From the NCBI GenBank assembly GCA_946622415.1, contig CAMOPX010000010.1, positions 1 through 57,899 of the forward strand: DNA of 57,899 bases, read 5' to 3'. The translations under genes were made by a program, and so were the position numbers. Shown in pieces: positions 36,193 through 45,459 of the stretch. Under the pieces are notes generated by a model. That model was given only the letters and a program-made list of their open reading frames with translations. It was not told where the DNA came from and searched no databases. The first letter of the stretch is position 1, and every line of letters starts with the position of its first letter. Origin of the DNA: an uncultured bacterium. Lineage in GTDB: Bacteria; Cyanobacteriota; Vampirovibrionia; Gastranaerophilales; Gastranaerophilaceae.

Positions 36193-37413
36193 TTAAGCAT
36201 TCATTGCTTTTTTAACTTCTTTTTTATATTTTTCAACATTAGGTTGTAAAACCTCATCCAAAGCGATATCCGATGGTGTATAGTTACCTTTTAGGGCTCT
36301 TAAAATGTAACCTGTATATAATGTTTCAAAATGTTTTAATTCAATGAATCTTGCGATTGATTTCGGTGTCAAATCGTTAAGAACGATTTTTGATACGGGG
36401 TGTTGTGCGGAATATGCCGCAATTACACCTGTCATAACGGCATTCATTACTTTATCGTCTGATTTTACATAGGTAAAAGTGAAAAATGAATCCGTATTAT
36501 CAACATCCAAATCAGCTTCCGCATTGTAGTGTAAATAGCCCGGGCCAACATTTGTATCGGTTGAAATTCTTGCTTTTAGAGATTCATTCTTGAGTTGTTT
36601 TTCCCACAAAGTTGTTCCGAAGAATTCATCCCCGAAGTATTCAACAAAATGCTTGTTTTTGCCCATGGTTTTTGCTTTAACATTGAATTTAGCCAATTGC
36701 AGAGCTTCATTTTTTTCCATGTCCGGATTTAAAAATTCTTTTTGCGCATCAAGTGAAGCATTCAACATATCTTTAACATCTTGTTTTGAAACACCGAGGA
36801 AAAAGAGAGTGAATATTGTTGCATCATCAAAAATAGAAAAACGTCCGCCAACATCGTCATGAACATATCCTGACATTTTTATTTCGCCTGAATCAACAAT
36901 TCTTCTCAATGCTGATTTTGTAGAATCCGCATCCGTCATTGCGACAAATTGACTCGATGTGTCTTTAGAAGACAAATGTTTTTCAAGAGCTTCTTTTGTT
37001 TTTTGATAACCTACTGTGGTTTCTAGTGTTCCGCCTGATTTTGATACAACTAAAAATAATGTTTTGTCTAAATCTAATCTTGAAATAAATTTATCAAAAC
37101 TTGAGGGTACAACTGATGAAAAGAAATGAACATGCTCATCTACACCCATTAATTGAGTAAGGTTTTCCGTTGTATGACGGCTTCCGCCTATACCTAATAT
37201 AGCGATATCCGTATATTTTGTGCCTTTTGCAGATATTGCCATATCATATAATTTATCTAAATTTTGCAATTGAGTGTTCGGCAAAACTTCAATCCAATTT
37301 AAGAATTGACCTTTTTTGCCTGCTCTTGATTTAATGTCTTCAATAGCCTTATAAGAAAGCTCTTTAATTTTTTCGCAGTCGCATTTCTTTACAACTTCAA
37401 CAGTATTTGTCAT
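36193..37413 (-). CDS. pgi: Glucose-6-phosphate isomerase
   Basis: The enzyme interconverts glucose-6-phosphate and fructose-6-phosphate. It has both SIS folds of the family: ILGIGGSRHTTENL (sugar-phosphate site), VVSKSGGTLETT (PGI signature 1 region), VGGRFSIF, and the C-terminal ELKHFETLYTG region. I chose ATG 37413 (406 aa) instead of the upstream ATG at 37446, because GGAG lies at a good distance and the longer version adds an unlikely Y-rich peptide (MYNYYIYGEYK). This is a short form compared with the 550-residue E. coli enzyme, as found in several bacterial and cyanobacterial lineages. It stands alone with its own terminator, and its promoter overlaps a perfect inverted repeat. Confidence 0.93.
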   Translation of the reverse strand: MTNTVEVVKKCDCEKIKELSYKAIEDIKSRAGKKGQFLNWIEVLPNTQLQNLDKLYDMAISAKGTKYTDIAILGIGGSRHTTENLTQLMGVDEHVHFFSSVVPSSFDKFISRLDLDKTLFLVVSKSGGTLETTVGYQKTKEALEKHLSSKDTSSQFVAMTDADSTKSALRRIVDSGEIKMSGYVHDDVGGRFSIFDDATIFTLFFLGVSKQDVKDMLNASLDAQKEFLNPDMEKNEALQLAKFNVKAKTMGKNKHFVEYFGDEFFGTTLWEKQLKNESLKARISTDTNVGPGYLHYNAEADLDVDNTDSFFTFTYVKSDDKVMNAVMTGVIAAYSAQHPVSKIVLNDLTPKSIARFIELKHFETLYTGYILRALKGNYTPSDIALDEVLQPNVEKYKKEVKKAMNA

Positions 37414-37428
37414 CTTATATTCTCCATA

Positions 37429-37456
37429 AATATAGTAATTATACAATTACTATATT
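37429..37456 (-). promoter_or_regulatory. Perfect inverted repeat at the pgi promoter
   Basis: 12-bp arms AATATAGTAATT (37429-37440) and complement (37445-37456) around a 4-nt centre, ending 15 nt before the pgi ATG. On the minus strand a TATAAT spans the centre, so a protein bound here would block the promoter. An RNA hairpin is the alternative. Confidence 0.5.
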
Positions 37457-37486
37457 CGGATAAAAGAATGAAAATTACAAGTTTTA

Positions 37487-38734
37487 TTATGCTTTTTGTG
37501 AAAGCCTTCTGTATGTTATTTTGCCGCTTTTATCTATGTCGTTTTCCTGACCGTTTAAGATTTCTTCAGCATTATTTTTTACTTTATAAATATCGTCGCA
37601 ATCTCTTTTTAATCTGGCTAAAATGTTAAAATCCAATTCCGGCGGAACTTCACCTTCTAAGCCGCATTCTTTAATTGTCGGATATTTATAAGCCCAACTT
37701 GTAACGTCGTTTTCGTCGCCTTCTGTCGGTTTTCTTTTTCTTTGTATTTCGTAGGCTTTTCTTGTATATTCTCTGAAGGCTTCTCTTGTTCTGTTTGCTT
37801 TTCTGCTTTTGTTTGAAGGTTCGGGATGATATTTATAAAAATATTCAACAAACGGGTCGTAAGCATAATCGCCTTGCATAATATCATCACCGTTTATTAA
37901 TTTATAACAAAAATCCTCAACTTCTTTCAAAGAGCCTACATCCGAACCTATAATTTGTAATTCGTGGAAGCTTCTTAAATTAAGTTCGGCATCATTAAAT
38001 ATGTTTCTGTTTCTAAAATTAAAAGTTAAGTGAAGTGCCATATATCCGCTTGGAATGGGGTGGTTTTTATAATCTTTAAGCGGTTGAACATTGTTTGCTT
38101 TTCTTTGTTCGTTGACACATCTGAACAATCTGTCTAATTGTTCTTTGGAAAAATACGGTTTTAATTCTTTAGATGAATGATTTTCAATTTCATCAACTAT
38201 TAAACCTTCTTTTTTAATCATTTTGCATAATTTATCTATTATTTCATCACTGTGTGTATCTATATCACGAATGGTTATTTGAGTTCCTGAGGCATCTTTT
38301 ATATTTGCCATAATTGAAAGAGCATTGTACGGGCTGAATACATCTTTAGGCTTTTCTTCCCACGCCTTTTCGTTTCTTTTTTCAACTTTTTCAAATATAC
38401 TTTCGGGTGTCTTAACACGACCTTTGATAGGGTTAATGATACCTTCGGGGTTTGAATCTTTATCGTATATCATACTGTTAAAATATCTGGATAAGATATC
38501 TTCCATATGCATTTGCACCAGTTGCACATTGCTGTTTGCTGTTTTGCATGCGTCCATTTTTTTGGTTTTTCTTGTATTGTTTATCGGATTTCTTGAAGTA
38601 AATGAAACCGTATCCTTTGAAAGCGGTGAAAGATTAGTATTTTTAATCGGTAATACACTGTTGCTTTTAGGTGATTGAATTGTATTAATGTAGTTTCCTT
38701 TGAATAAATTTGAAAAGTTGTTTAATGTAATCAT
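37487..38734 (-). CDS. Divergent RelA/SpoT-like nucleotidyltransferase-fold protein
   Basis: The 415-aa protein has an unordered N-terminus with the D-T-V-S-F-T-S segment (41-47), then a region matching the (p)ppGpp synthetase fold in order: GRVKTPESIFEKV (105-117; compare R-x-K-x-x-x-S-I-x-x-K), IKDASGTQITI (145-155; compare D-x-x-G-x-R), HPIPSGYMALHLTF (225-238; compare N-P-K-x-N-G-Y-x-S-L-H) and HELQIIGSD (257-265; compare E-I-Q-I-R-T). The putative metal ligands D147 and E258 are kept, but the Arg residues at 152 and 262 are Q and I. It could be a small alarmone synthetase, a toxin-type synthetase or a relative with another substrate. The start ATG has AAGGG upstream. It has no partner gene on its strand. 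Confidence 0.6.
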   Translation of the reverse strand: MITLNNFSNLFKGNYINTIQSPKSNSVLPIKNTNLSPLSKDTVSFTSRNPINNTRKTKKMDACKTANSNVQLVQMHMEDILSRYFNSMIYDKDSNPEGIINPIKGRVKTPESIFEKVEKRNEKAWEEKPKDVFSPYNALSIMANIKDASGTQITIRDIDTHSDEIIDKLCKMIKKEGLIVDEIENHSSKELKPYFSKEQLDRLFRCVNEQRKANNVQPLKDYKNHPIPSGYMALHLTFNFRNRNIFNDAELNLRSFHELQIIGSDVGSLKEVEDFCYKLINGDDIMQGDYAYDPFVEYFYKYHPEPSNKSRKANRTREAFREYTRKAYEIQRKRKPTEGDENDVTSWAYKYPTIKECGLEGEVPPELDFNILARLKRDCDDIYKVKNNAEEILNGQENDIDKSGKITYRRLSQKA

Positions 38735-38886
38735 TTGTTTTTCCCTTCTGATTATTTAAAACACCTGAAGAAAAAATTTTTTTTAAAAACCGGATAATTT
38801 TTTAAAATGCTAAAAAAGTTAGAAAAATGTTAATTTTTACGCAAATTCTCTTTACAATTCAATTATAATGTAAGAAAATTAAAAAT

Positions 38887-39150
38887 ATGGGTAAGTGTAA
38901 AAGAAGAACATTGAACAATAAACAAGGTTTGGATTTTGAATTGTATTGTTCAACAAGACAGGAAGCGGTTAATAACATTATAAATCTCTTGGATGAAAAA
39001 GAGATTTCAAAAAGTAAAAAATTGCAAAAAAAACAAGATAACTATAAACAGGCAGTATCAATGATTAGCATGTTTGGAATAACGGCAGAAGAACTGTCTG
39101 AGGCGGGAGCCAGTTACGAAGATTTATTGGGACTCGGGAATATTATATAA
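38887..39150 (+). CDS. Small hypothetical basic/helical protein, 87 aa
   Basis: I do not recognise this protein. It is rich in Lys and Gln in its first 60 residues (for example LQKKQDNYKQ) and helical throughout. The C-terminal 25 residues (FGITAEELSEAGASYEDLLGLG) look like a small helical-bundle interaction motif. A TATAAT box lies at 38864-38869, with no good -35, and the ribosome site is weak. Its stop is separated by a single base from the stop of the convergent gene at 39152. Not an RNA-gene shadow as far as I can see. Confidence 0.55.
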   Translation: MGKCKRRTLNNKQGLDFELYCSTRQEAVNNIINLLDEKEISKSKKLQKKQDNYKQAVSMISMFGITAEELSEAGASYEDLLGLGNII

Positions 39151-39151
39151 T

Positions 39152-40210
39152 TTAAGCTGATAATATCTTGTTTATTTTTTCATCAAGATTTTTATCCCCT
39201 GTCATGCCTTTAGTAGCTGCTTTTGGAATTTCTATTTTGGGAACAAGATTGCTGTTTTGCGTTTGTTTTTGAACAGGTACGCTTATTTGTTCGGATGTTA
39301 CAGTGTTTTCTGCGGTTTGTTCTTGCGGTGCTTCGTTTTTATTATTATCAAAAATTTTATTTGTTAATCTCATTGAAATACAGCTTCCGACAGCATCACC
39401 CAACATACCGCCAACAACATTACCTGCACCCGGAACAATAGAACCCAAAGTAGTACCGATTGCACGGCCGACAGCCGAAAATCCTGCGTTAGAAACAAAA
39501 TCGACTCCCGTCCTTGCGATTGTTTTGCCTGTTGCTTTTATGCCTGCAATAAATCCTTTTTCTTTAAATGTCGGAAGAACTTCATCTTTAATTCTCGGAA
39601 TTGCACCCGCAATCGTTATTGCAAGTACGATTTTATTTTTCATTTCAGCTTTAAATAGGCTTTTTACTGTATCTTTTGCGGATATATCTCCTGCTTCTTT
39701 TAAAACAACGGAGGCTATTTCTCCTTTTGTATTTTTTGTAAGTAATTTGCCTTCATCTATAAAATCTCCCGCTTTTTTCAAATTCTCTTGTGCTGCATCT
39801 GCTGCATTTTGCAGGGATTCTAAGGTTACTTTTTCACCCGTAAATAAGTTTTTGAATTTTTGTATTAAAGTTATATCACCCTTTTTTGCTGCTTTGGCTG
39901 CTTTTTTTGAGAGCTTGCTTGCGGTTTTTGCAGCATCACTATATATATCATAACTTTCGGCAACTTTTACTCCACGAGTAAAAATGTCTGCGTTACAGGA
40001 TTTTAATTTAAAATTTAACTTTTTGAATTTTTCAATTTCCAGTGCAGAAATTGCTTTTCCGATTCCTCTGTTGCGAATTGTTGAAGATACGGCGCCAAAT
40101 GCAGGAAACATAGCACTGAATTTTAAAGTATTTTTAATATCAGATGCCAATGTAGTTTTAGCATTTGCTGCAGTATCTTTAATATTTATTGAACTTAGAG
40201 AATCTACCAT
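39152..40210 (-). CDS. Hypothetical protein with glycine-zipper segment
   Basis: I do not recognise this 352-aa protein. It begins with an Ala/Lys-rich helical region (1-190) containing clusters such as KLSKKAAKAAKKGD. It then has a hydrophobic stretch around 193-208 and a glycine-zipper-rich segment at about 240-283 (SAVGRAIGTTLGSIVPGAG, then GGMLGDAVGS), followed by a Pro/Gln-rich tail. Glycine zippers often insert in or cross membranes (colicins, pore proteins, phage tape-measure ends), so a membrane-active or envelope role is possible. No signal peptide is visible. It is convergent with the 87-aa gene (1 nt between stops) and upstream of the clpX terminator region on the same strand. Confidence 0.6.
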   Translation of the reverse strand: MVDSLSSINIKDTAANAKTTLASDIKNTLKFSAMFPAFGAVSSTIRNRGIGKAISALEIEKFKKLNFKLKSCNADIFTRGVKVAESYDIYSDAAKTASKLSKKAAKAAKKGDITLIQKFKNLFTGEKVTLESLQNAADAAQENLKKAGDFIDEGKLLTKNTKGEIASVVLKEAGDISAKDTVKSLFKAEMKNKIVLAITIAGAIPRIKDEVLPTFKEKGFIAGIKATGKTIARTGVDFVSNAGFSAVGRAIGTTLGSIVPGAGNVVGGMLGDAVGSCISMRLTNKIFDNNKNEAPQEQTAENTVTSEQISVPVQKQTQNSNLVPKIEIPKAATKGMTGDKNLDEKINKILSA

Positions 40211-40291
40211 TTTTCACCCACATGTATATAAAGTAGAATCAATAAAAAAAATTGCTAAAAATTTTTTAAAACATTAAAAAATTTGGATAAA

Positions 40292-40322
40292 AAATTCGGG
40301 TCAAATAATTTGACCCGAATTT
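40292..40322 (-). terminator. Terminator of the tig-clpP-clpX operon
   Basis: Perfect 14-bp stem AAATTCGGGTCAAA with a TAA loop; its arms are 40292-40305 and 40309-40322. It lies 13 nt after the clpX stop and ends in a T-rich stretch on the minus strand. Confidence 0.85.
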
Positions 40323-40335
40323 AAAAATTATTTTT

Positions 40336-41634
40336 TTAAGCTATTTCTTCTCTGTTTTTTGTCGGCAGCTGGACAATTTCCGCTGTCGGCTGAAGCTGCT
40401 TTTTTTCGACCATCTCTTTTGTTATAACAAATTCTTTTATGTCTTCTTTTGATGGTGTTTCATACATAATATCGAGCATTATTTCTTCGACTATAGAACG
40501 TAATGCACGGGCACCTGTTTTTCTTTTCAAAGCTTCTTGTGCAATTAATTCAATTGCTTCGTCTTCAAATTTTAAATCAACTCCATCCATACCCATTAAG
40601 CAAGCATACTGCTTTGTAATAGCATTTTTGGGTTTGGTTAGAATCATTTTTAACGTTGCTTCGTCCAGCGGATCTAATACCGTATAAATAGGTATTCTTC
40701 CGATAAATTCGGGGATTAAACCGAATTTAAGAAGATCATCCGGTTGAAGCTTTTTCAAGATTTTTTGGCTTTCTCTTTCTTTTTCTTCTGCTGATAAAGA
40801 AGCTGTGCCAAATCCGACAGATGAATTTGTTCCTGCTCTGCGTTCAACTATTTTTTCCAATCCGACAAAAGCACCGCCTACGATAAACAAGATGTTATTT
40901 GTATTTATTTGAATAAATTCTTGGTGCGGGTGTTTTCTTCCGCCTTGCGGAGGAACGTTTGCAACAGTACCTTCTATCATTTTCAAAAGCGCCTGTTGAA
41001 CACCTTCACCTGAAACATCTCTTGTTATTGAGGGGTTTTCGGATTTTCTTGCTATTTTATCAATTTCATCAATATAAATTATGCCTCGTTCGGCTTTTTT
41101 AGCATCATAGTCGGCACTTTGATATAATCTTAATAAGATATTTTCAACATCATCACCGACATAACCTGCTTCTGTTAATGTTGTTGCGTCTGCAACAGCA
41201 AAAGGAACATTGAGCATTTTGGCTAAAGTTTGAGCCAGAAGGGTTTTTCCTGAACCTGTCGGTCCGACAAGCAGAATATTGCTTTTTTGGATTTCAATAT
41301 CCGAATCCTCGTTTGTTAAATTGTGAGCTAATCTCTTGTAGTGGTTATAAACTGCAACCGCAAGAACTTTTTTGGCATCGTCCTGACCCACTATGTGTTG
41401 GTCTAAGTATTCTTTTATTTCTTTCGGTTTCGGAATGGATTCTTTTGTAATTTCTTCCGTTTGTTCTTTTTCTTCCTGTTTAATGTTGAACAGTTCTTCA
41501 TCGAGTATTTCGTTGCATAACTCAATACACTCATCACAAATACAAACATCCGGACCGGCGATTAATTTTTTCACCTGATCTTGTGTTTTTCCGCAAAATG
41601 AACATTTTAAATTTGGATCAGTGGTTTTAGACAT
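40336..41634 (-). CDS. clpX: ATP-dependent Clp protease ATP-binding subunit ClpX
   Basis: The 432-aa AAA+ unfoldase feeds tagged proteins to ClpP. It has the N-terminal four-Cys zinc domain (CSFCGK at about 11-16 and CDECIELC at about 33-40), Walker [13 protein letters not shown] (about 123-134), Walker [11 protein letters not shown], sensor and arginine-finger regions ([24 protein letters not shown]) and the pore/ClpP-contact loop region. It has a longer acidic insert after the zinc domain ([12 protein letters not shown]) than E. coli ClpX. It starts 18 nt after clpP and ends the tig-clpP-clpX operon. Confidence 0.97.
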   Translation of the reverse strand: MSKTTDPNLKCSFCGKTQDQVKKLIAGPDVCICDECIELCNEILDEELFNIKQEEKEQTEEITKESIPKPKEIKEYLDQHIVGQDDAKKVLAVAVYNHYKRLAHNLTNEDSDIEIQKSNILLVGPTGSGKTLLAQTLAKMLNVPFAVADATTLTEAGYVGDDVENILLRLYQSADYDAKKAERGIIYIDEIDKIARKSENPSITRDVSGEGVQQALLKMIEGTVANVPPQGGRKHPHQEFIQINTNNILFIVGGAFVGLEKIVERRAGTNSSVGFGTASLSAEEKERESQKILKKLQPDDLLKFGLIPEFIGRIPIYTVLDPLDEATLKMILTKPKNAITKQYACLMGMDGVDLKFEDEAIELIAQEALKRKTGARALRSIVEEIMLDIMYETPSKEDIKEFVITKEMVEKKQLQPTAEIVQLPTKNREEIA

Positions 41635-41652
41635 AATTAATAATCCTTTTAA

Positions 41653-42249
41653 CTATTGTTTCTTTTCTTCATCAAGAGTAATTACTTTATCAATCATACC
41701 GTATTCAACAGCTTCTTCTGCCGTCATGATGTAATCCCTATCCGTATCTTTTTCGATTTTTTTGAGGGGTTGACCCGTATTTGAAGCAAGAATTGAATTA
41801 AGTGATTTTTTAATTCTTAATATTTCGTTTGCCTGAATTTCGATATCAGTTGCTTGACCTTGCGCACCGCCAAGAGGTTGGTGGATAAGAACTCTTGAGT
41901 GCGGAAGTGCAAGACGTTTTCCTTTAGCGCCTGATGACAATAAAAATGCACCCATAGAAGCTGCTTGACCTAAGCAGATTGTAGAAACATCCGCTCTAAT
42001 GTGCTGCATTGTATCATATATGGCAAAGCCTGCCGTAACCGAACCGCCCGGGGAATTGATATAGAGCATGATATCTTTTTCAGGATTTTCGGAATCCAAC
42101 AATAACATCTGTGCAACGATTAAATTTGCAACCATGTCATCTATGGGAGTTCCCAAGAATATTATTCTTTCTCTCAATAATCTTGAAAATATATCGAACG
42201 AACGTTCTCCGCGGGAAGATTGTTCTATTACTACAGGTACGAAACTCAT
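41653..42249 (-). CDS. clpP: ATP-dependent Clp protease proteolytic subunit ClpP
   Basis: The 198-aa serine protease forms the double-heptamer chamber of ClpXP. The triad is visible: Ser in [11 protein letters not shown], His in VLIHQPLGG and Asp in TDRDYIMTA. The mature N-terminus is preceded by a short propeptide ([11 protein letters not shown]), as usual. It lies between tig (44 nt upstream) and clpX (18 nt downstream), the classic order, so nascent-chain folding and proteolysis genes are co-expressed. Confidence 0.97.
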   Translation of the reverse strand: MSFVPVVIEQSSRGERSFDIFSRLLRERIIFLGTPIDDMVANLIVAQMLLLDSENPEKDIMLYINSPGGSVTAGFAIYDTMQHIRADVSTICLGQAASMGAFLLSSGAKGKRLALPHSRVLIHQPLGGAQGQATDIEIQANEILRIKKSLNSILASNTGQPLKKIEKDTDRDYIMTAEEAVEYGMIDKVITLDEEKKQ

Positions 42250-42293
42250 CTAATTTATCCTTTCAATTACATTTTATCTTTTTTAATTAAAAT

Positions 42294-43583
42294 TTAAACT
42301 TTTGCAACAAATTTATTGTTTTCAAGTAAATATTGATTAACCTTGCTTGCAGTAATTTGTTGAGAAATTGCGGCAAAAGAGCTCGGATTTTTTCTTAATT
42401 CTTCAAATAACTGAACTGCGCTCATGCCATACATTGCAGCCATTTGATTAACGTGTTCCATTATATCCTTTTGTTCAATTCTTAAATTTGCTACTTCAGC
42501 AATTTTTTCAACAATTAAAGAATTTTTGATTCTTTTTTCTGCTTCTTGTCTGAAGCGTTTTTCAACCGATTCTTTTCCTTCTGCTTCAACAAGTTTATCG
42601 TAATCGGCATTTTGTTGTTTTGCTTGCATTTTAGCTTCTTCAACAATTGCGTTGTATTCTCTATCAAGCATTGTGTCTTGAACTTTTATTTCCGTTGTTT
42701 CTACGATTTTATCAAATATTGCTTCTGATTTTGTAGAATTATTTCTGTTTGTTTCCATCGCAGTAAGATAGTTTTTAATATCTTCTTTCAAAGCATCAAG
42801 AGTATCTTTTCCTGCTTTTTTGGCTAATTCATCATTAAGCTCGGGCAGTTTTCTTTCTTTAACTTCGTGTAATTTAATTTTAAATTGTGCATCGGCACCT
42901 TTCAATTTGTCTTCATGGTATTCTTCGGGGAATTTTACATTGATTGTAAATTCTTCTCCTGCCTTATGTCCGACTAAACCTTCTGCAAAACCGGGAATAA
43001 AGTTTGAATTAGCAAGATCAAGTGTGTAATTTTTAGCGTCTCCGTGTTCGATTTTTTCATCTCCTACGAAGCCTTCAAAATCAAATACAACCGTGTCTTT
43101 ATCGGTTGATTCCCTGTCAACTTTTTCTAATGTTGAAAAACGTCTTTGTGTATGAGCTAATTCTTCATCAAGTGCATTTTCGGGATTTTTAAACTCTTTG
43201 TATTCAACTTCAACATCTTTTATATTGCCGAGTTTAACTTCGGGTTTTAATTCAACTTTTGCCTTTATTTTTAAATCGCTTCCCAAATCGAAAGTGAATT
43301 CTTCTATCGCAGGACGAAAAGCTATATATAAATTGTGTTCTTCAATTACTTTTTGAAATTCCGAAGGGAATAATCTGTCTACAACTTCGACTTTTATTCT
43401 TTCGGCACCGACATATTTTTCCACTACGTTAGTTGGGGCTTTACCTTTTCTGAAACCTGAAATATTAATATTTGCTGCATAAGATTTTAAAGTTCTTTCG
43501 TATAAATCTCTGGCAACATTAGCATCAACCGTAATTTCTACCGTTGCAATATTTTTGTCATCTACATTAACTGTGTTTGTCAT
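42294..43583 (-). CDS. tig: Trigger factor, ribosome-associated chaperone
   Basis: The protein has the three trigger-factor domains: N-terminal ribosome-binding domain with the signature GFRKGKAP (about 45-52), FKBP-type prolyl isomerase domain (about 155-240, KDTVVFDFEGFVGDE) and a long helical C-terminal domain. It binds at the ribosome exit tunnel and shields new chains. I prefer ATG 43583 (429 aa) over the ATG at 43595: GAGAGG lies about five bases before the former. It is the first gene of the tig-clpP-clpX operon, 90 nt after the heptose adenylyltransferase gene. Confidence 0.95.
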   Translation of the reverse strand: MTNTVNVDDKNIATVEITVDANVARDLYERTLKSYAANINISGFRKGKAPTNVVEKYVGAERIKVEVVDRLFPSEFQKVIEEHNLYIAFRPAIEEFTFDLGSDLKIKAKVELKPEVKLGNIKDVEVEYKEFKNPENALDEELAHTQRRFSTLEKVDRESTDKDTVVFDFEGFVGDEKIEHGDAKNYTLDLANSNFIPGFAEGLVGHKAGEEFTINVKFPEEYHEDKLKGADAQFKIKLHEVKERKLPELNDELAKKAGKDTLDALKEDIKNYLTAMETNRNNSTKSEAIFDKIVETTEIKVQDTMLDREYNAIVEEAKMQAKQQNADYDKLVEAEGKESVEKRFRQEAEKRIKNSLIVEKIAEVANLRIEQKDIMEHVNQMAAMYGMSAVQLFEELRKNPSSFAAISQQITASKVNQYLLENNKFVAKV

Positions 43584-43617
43584 GGCACCTCTCATTTTAT
43601 ATTATTAACTACAATAT

Positions 43618-43648
43618 ATTATAAACTAAAAATAAAAATCATGGTCAA
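43618..43648 (-). promoter_or_regulatory. Possible promoter of tig-clpP-clpX
   Basis: On the minus strand TTGACC (43648-43643), a 19-nt spacer, then TATAAT (43623-43618). The spacing is slightly long. The hexamers fall 35-65 nt before the chosen tig start. Confidence 0.4.
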
Positions 43649-43673
43649 TATAGGGGATTTTGGTTTTTCGGGG

Positions 43674-44144
43674 TTAATTTTGCCTGATTTTATTCAGAAT
43701 ATTAGTTGTTGATTTACCTTCAACAAAATTTATAAAATGAACTTCTATGTTGTTTTTAATGACAACGGGAGCTTCGGGCAAATTATCCATTGTATAATCG
43801 GCACCTTTTGTGTAGATATCGGGTTTTATTCTATCCAATAAATATGCGGGTGAATTTTCATCAAAAATAATTACATAATCCACAAAATTAAATTCCGATA
43901 ATATTTCCGCTCTGTCATTTTGGTTATTTACGGGACGGGAATCGCCTTTTAATTTTTTAACTGAGGAATCGGAATTTAAACCTACAATGAGAATATCACC
44001 GTATTGTTTTGATGCTTTTAAATACCTGACATGTCCTATATGAATAATATCAAAACACCCGTTTGTAAAAACAGTTTTTTTATTCTGTTTTTTGAGGTTT
44101 TCGACTATTTCTTTTAATTCTTTTTCGTTGACTACTTTTCCCAT
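43674..44144 (-). CDS. rfaE2: D-glycero-beta-D-manno-heptose 1-phosphate adenylyltransferase
   Basis: The 156-aa nucleotidyltransferase makes ADP-heptose for the LPS inner core (the HldE C-terminal activity as a separate protein). It has the cytidylyltransferase-like TNGCFDIIHIGHVRYL motif (about 27-42, H-x-G-H), NSDSSVKKLKG, the RAEIL segment and the late EGKSTT motif that contacts nucleotide. It shows that the organism has LPS-type heptose metabolism. It lies upstream of tig on the same strand but probably has its own promoter. The other heptose genes are not in the window. Confidence 0.92.
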   Translation of the reverse strand: MGKVVNEKELKEIVENLKKQNKKTVFTNGCFDIIHIGHVRYLKASKQYGDILIVGLNSDSSVKKLKGDSRPVNNQNDRAEILSEFNFVDYVIIFDENSPAYLLDRIKPDIYTKGADYTMDNLPEAPVVIKNNIEVHFINFVEGKSTTNILNKIRQN

Positions 44145-44193
44145 AATTCAATCCTGTTCTTATTTTAGCATAAAAACAAAAATTAATTTAATT

Positions 44194-44211
44194 GTCGGGT
44201 TGAAACCCGAC
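44194..44211. repeat. Small perfect hairpin upstream of rfaE2
   Basis: Stem GTCGGGT, loop TGAA, stem ACCCGAC. It lies between the rfaE2 start and the terminator of the upstream gene; it could be a second terminator or a leader hairpin. No long T-run follows on the plus strand. Confidence 0.5.
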
Positions 44212-44238
44212 CTATTTCTGAATAAAGATAGTTGCCAA

Positions 44239-44278
44239 AAAAAATCAAATGTCAAAAAATATTAACATTTGATTTTTT
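44239..44278 (-). terminator. Terminator of the prolyl-isomerase/mfd cluster
   Basis: 14-bp perfect stem AAAAAATCAAATGT (44239-44252) and complement (44265-44278). On the minus strand it is followed by T's, 17 nt after the stop at 44296. Confidence 0.8.
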
Positions 44279-44295
44279 ATTATTAACCTTTTAAA

Positions 44296-45444
44296 TTATT
44301 TTTTTGGTTCTTCTTTTTTTTCTTCAGGATTTTGCGGTAATTTTTTTTGTTGAGCTTCGATTAATTTCTTTTGCGCTTCTTCCATTTGTTTTTTAAACGA
44401 CTCGGGTTTTAAATCTTCTTCTATGTATTCGATTTTTGCATTTTTTTGCAATTCGGCAACAAGTTTTCTTAAATTATTTGCCTTTATTTCTTGAGTCAAA
44501 TAAGCTTTTAAATTATCTTTTACGTCTGCAAGAGGTTGAATGCCTGCAGGTTTTCTATCCGTAACATAAATTATGTGTTCGCCGAAGGGAGATTTTGCCT
44601 TAGCAATACTTCCTATTTTTTGAGTGAAAGCTACGTCTGCAAATTCTTTTACCAAATCTGTTCTTTGAGCATAACCCAAGTCGCCGCCTTTATCTTTTGA
44701 ACCTGGGTCTTGCGAGTATTCTTTTGCTAATTTTTCGAAATCTTTCGGGTTTTTGGTTGCTTTTTCAAATATTTCATTAACAAGAGCTTCGTTTTTTTGG
44801 TGTTCTTCTTTAGCTTTTTTAGCTATTTGTTCTTCTGAAAGTTCGCCTTTTTTATCTTTGTCAACGATTTCTCTTTTGATTTCTTCAGGGTTTGTGTTGA
44901 TTAAAATATGATAAATATGGGCTGTTTCATTAGTTTTGAATTGGTCTTTGTTATGATTATAAAAAGCGGCAACATCATTATCCGTAATATTTACGGGAGC
45001 AATTTGGTTAGCAAGTTTATCTATTTTAACTTCATTTGCTAAATCAGAATGCAATCTTTCTTTTGTAATACCGTTTTCTTTAAGAACTTTTTTTAAATCG
45101 TCTTCGGAGCCTAATTTTTTAACGATTTCATCTTGTTTTGCTTTTATTTCTTCTTCCGTTGCTTCTATTTTTCTCTTTTCAAATTCACCTTTCAACAGGG
45201 TTCTTATGATTGTATCGTTTAAAAATCTTTCCTTTAAACTTATAACAATAAATTCCGTTTGTTCCGGGGGTACGTTTGCGAGTTCTTTGAGTTGAGCTTT
45301 TTTTAATTTTTCAAAGTCGCCGTAAAATTCTCCTCTTGTAACGGTTTCATCATTGACTTTTAAGACAACATCCGAATTTTTTGCGCATCCGCACAATAAA
45401 ACAACGGAGCATAACAGTGTTGCTGCTAATTTTGTAAACTTCAT
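44296..45444 (-). CDS. Lipoprotein peptidyl-prolyl isomerase, PrsA/SurA type
   Basis: The 382-aa protein has a lipoprotein signal peptide with lipobox LLCGC (lipidated C20), a SurA-N-like helical domain (about 25-160) and one parvulin-type PpiC domain (about 180-300, with HIYHILINT, DPGSKDKGGDLGYA and SPFGEHIIYVTDRK motifs). A Lys/Glu/Pro-rich tail ends the chain. It should be anchored in the membrane on the periplasmic side and help fold exported or outer-membrane proteins. It starts 15 nt after mfd, so it is the last gene of the minus-strand cluster. Confidence 0.88.
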   Translation of the reverse strand: MKFTKLAATLLCSVVLLCGCAKNSDVVLKVNDETVTRGEFYGDFEKLKKAQLKELANVPPEQTEFIVISLKERFLNDTIIRTLLKGEFEKRKIEATEEEIKAKQDEIVKKLGSEDDLKKVLKENGITKERLHSDLANEVKIDKLANQIAPVNITDNDVAAFYNHNKDQFKTNETAHIYHILINTNPEEIKREIVDKDKKGELSEEQIAKKAKEEHQKNEALVNEIFEKATKNPKDFEKLAKEYSQDPGSKDKGGDLGYAQRTDLVKEFADVAFTQKIGSIAKAKSPFGEHIIYVTDRKPAGIQPLADVKDNLKAYLTQEIKANNLRKLVAELQKNAKIEYIEEDLKPESFKKQMEEAQKKLIEAQQKKLPQNPEEKKEEPKK

Positions 45445-45459
45445 TTTTCCTCCACTTTA

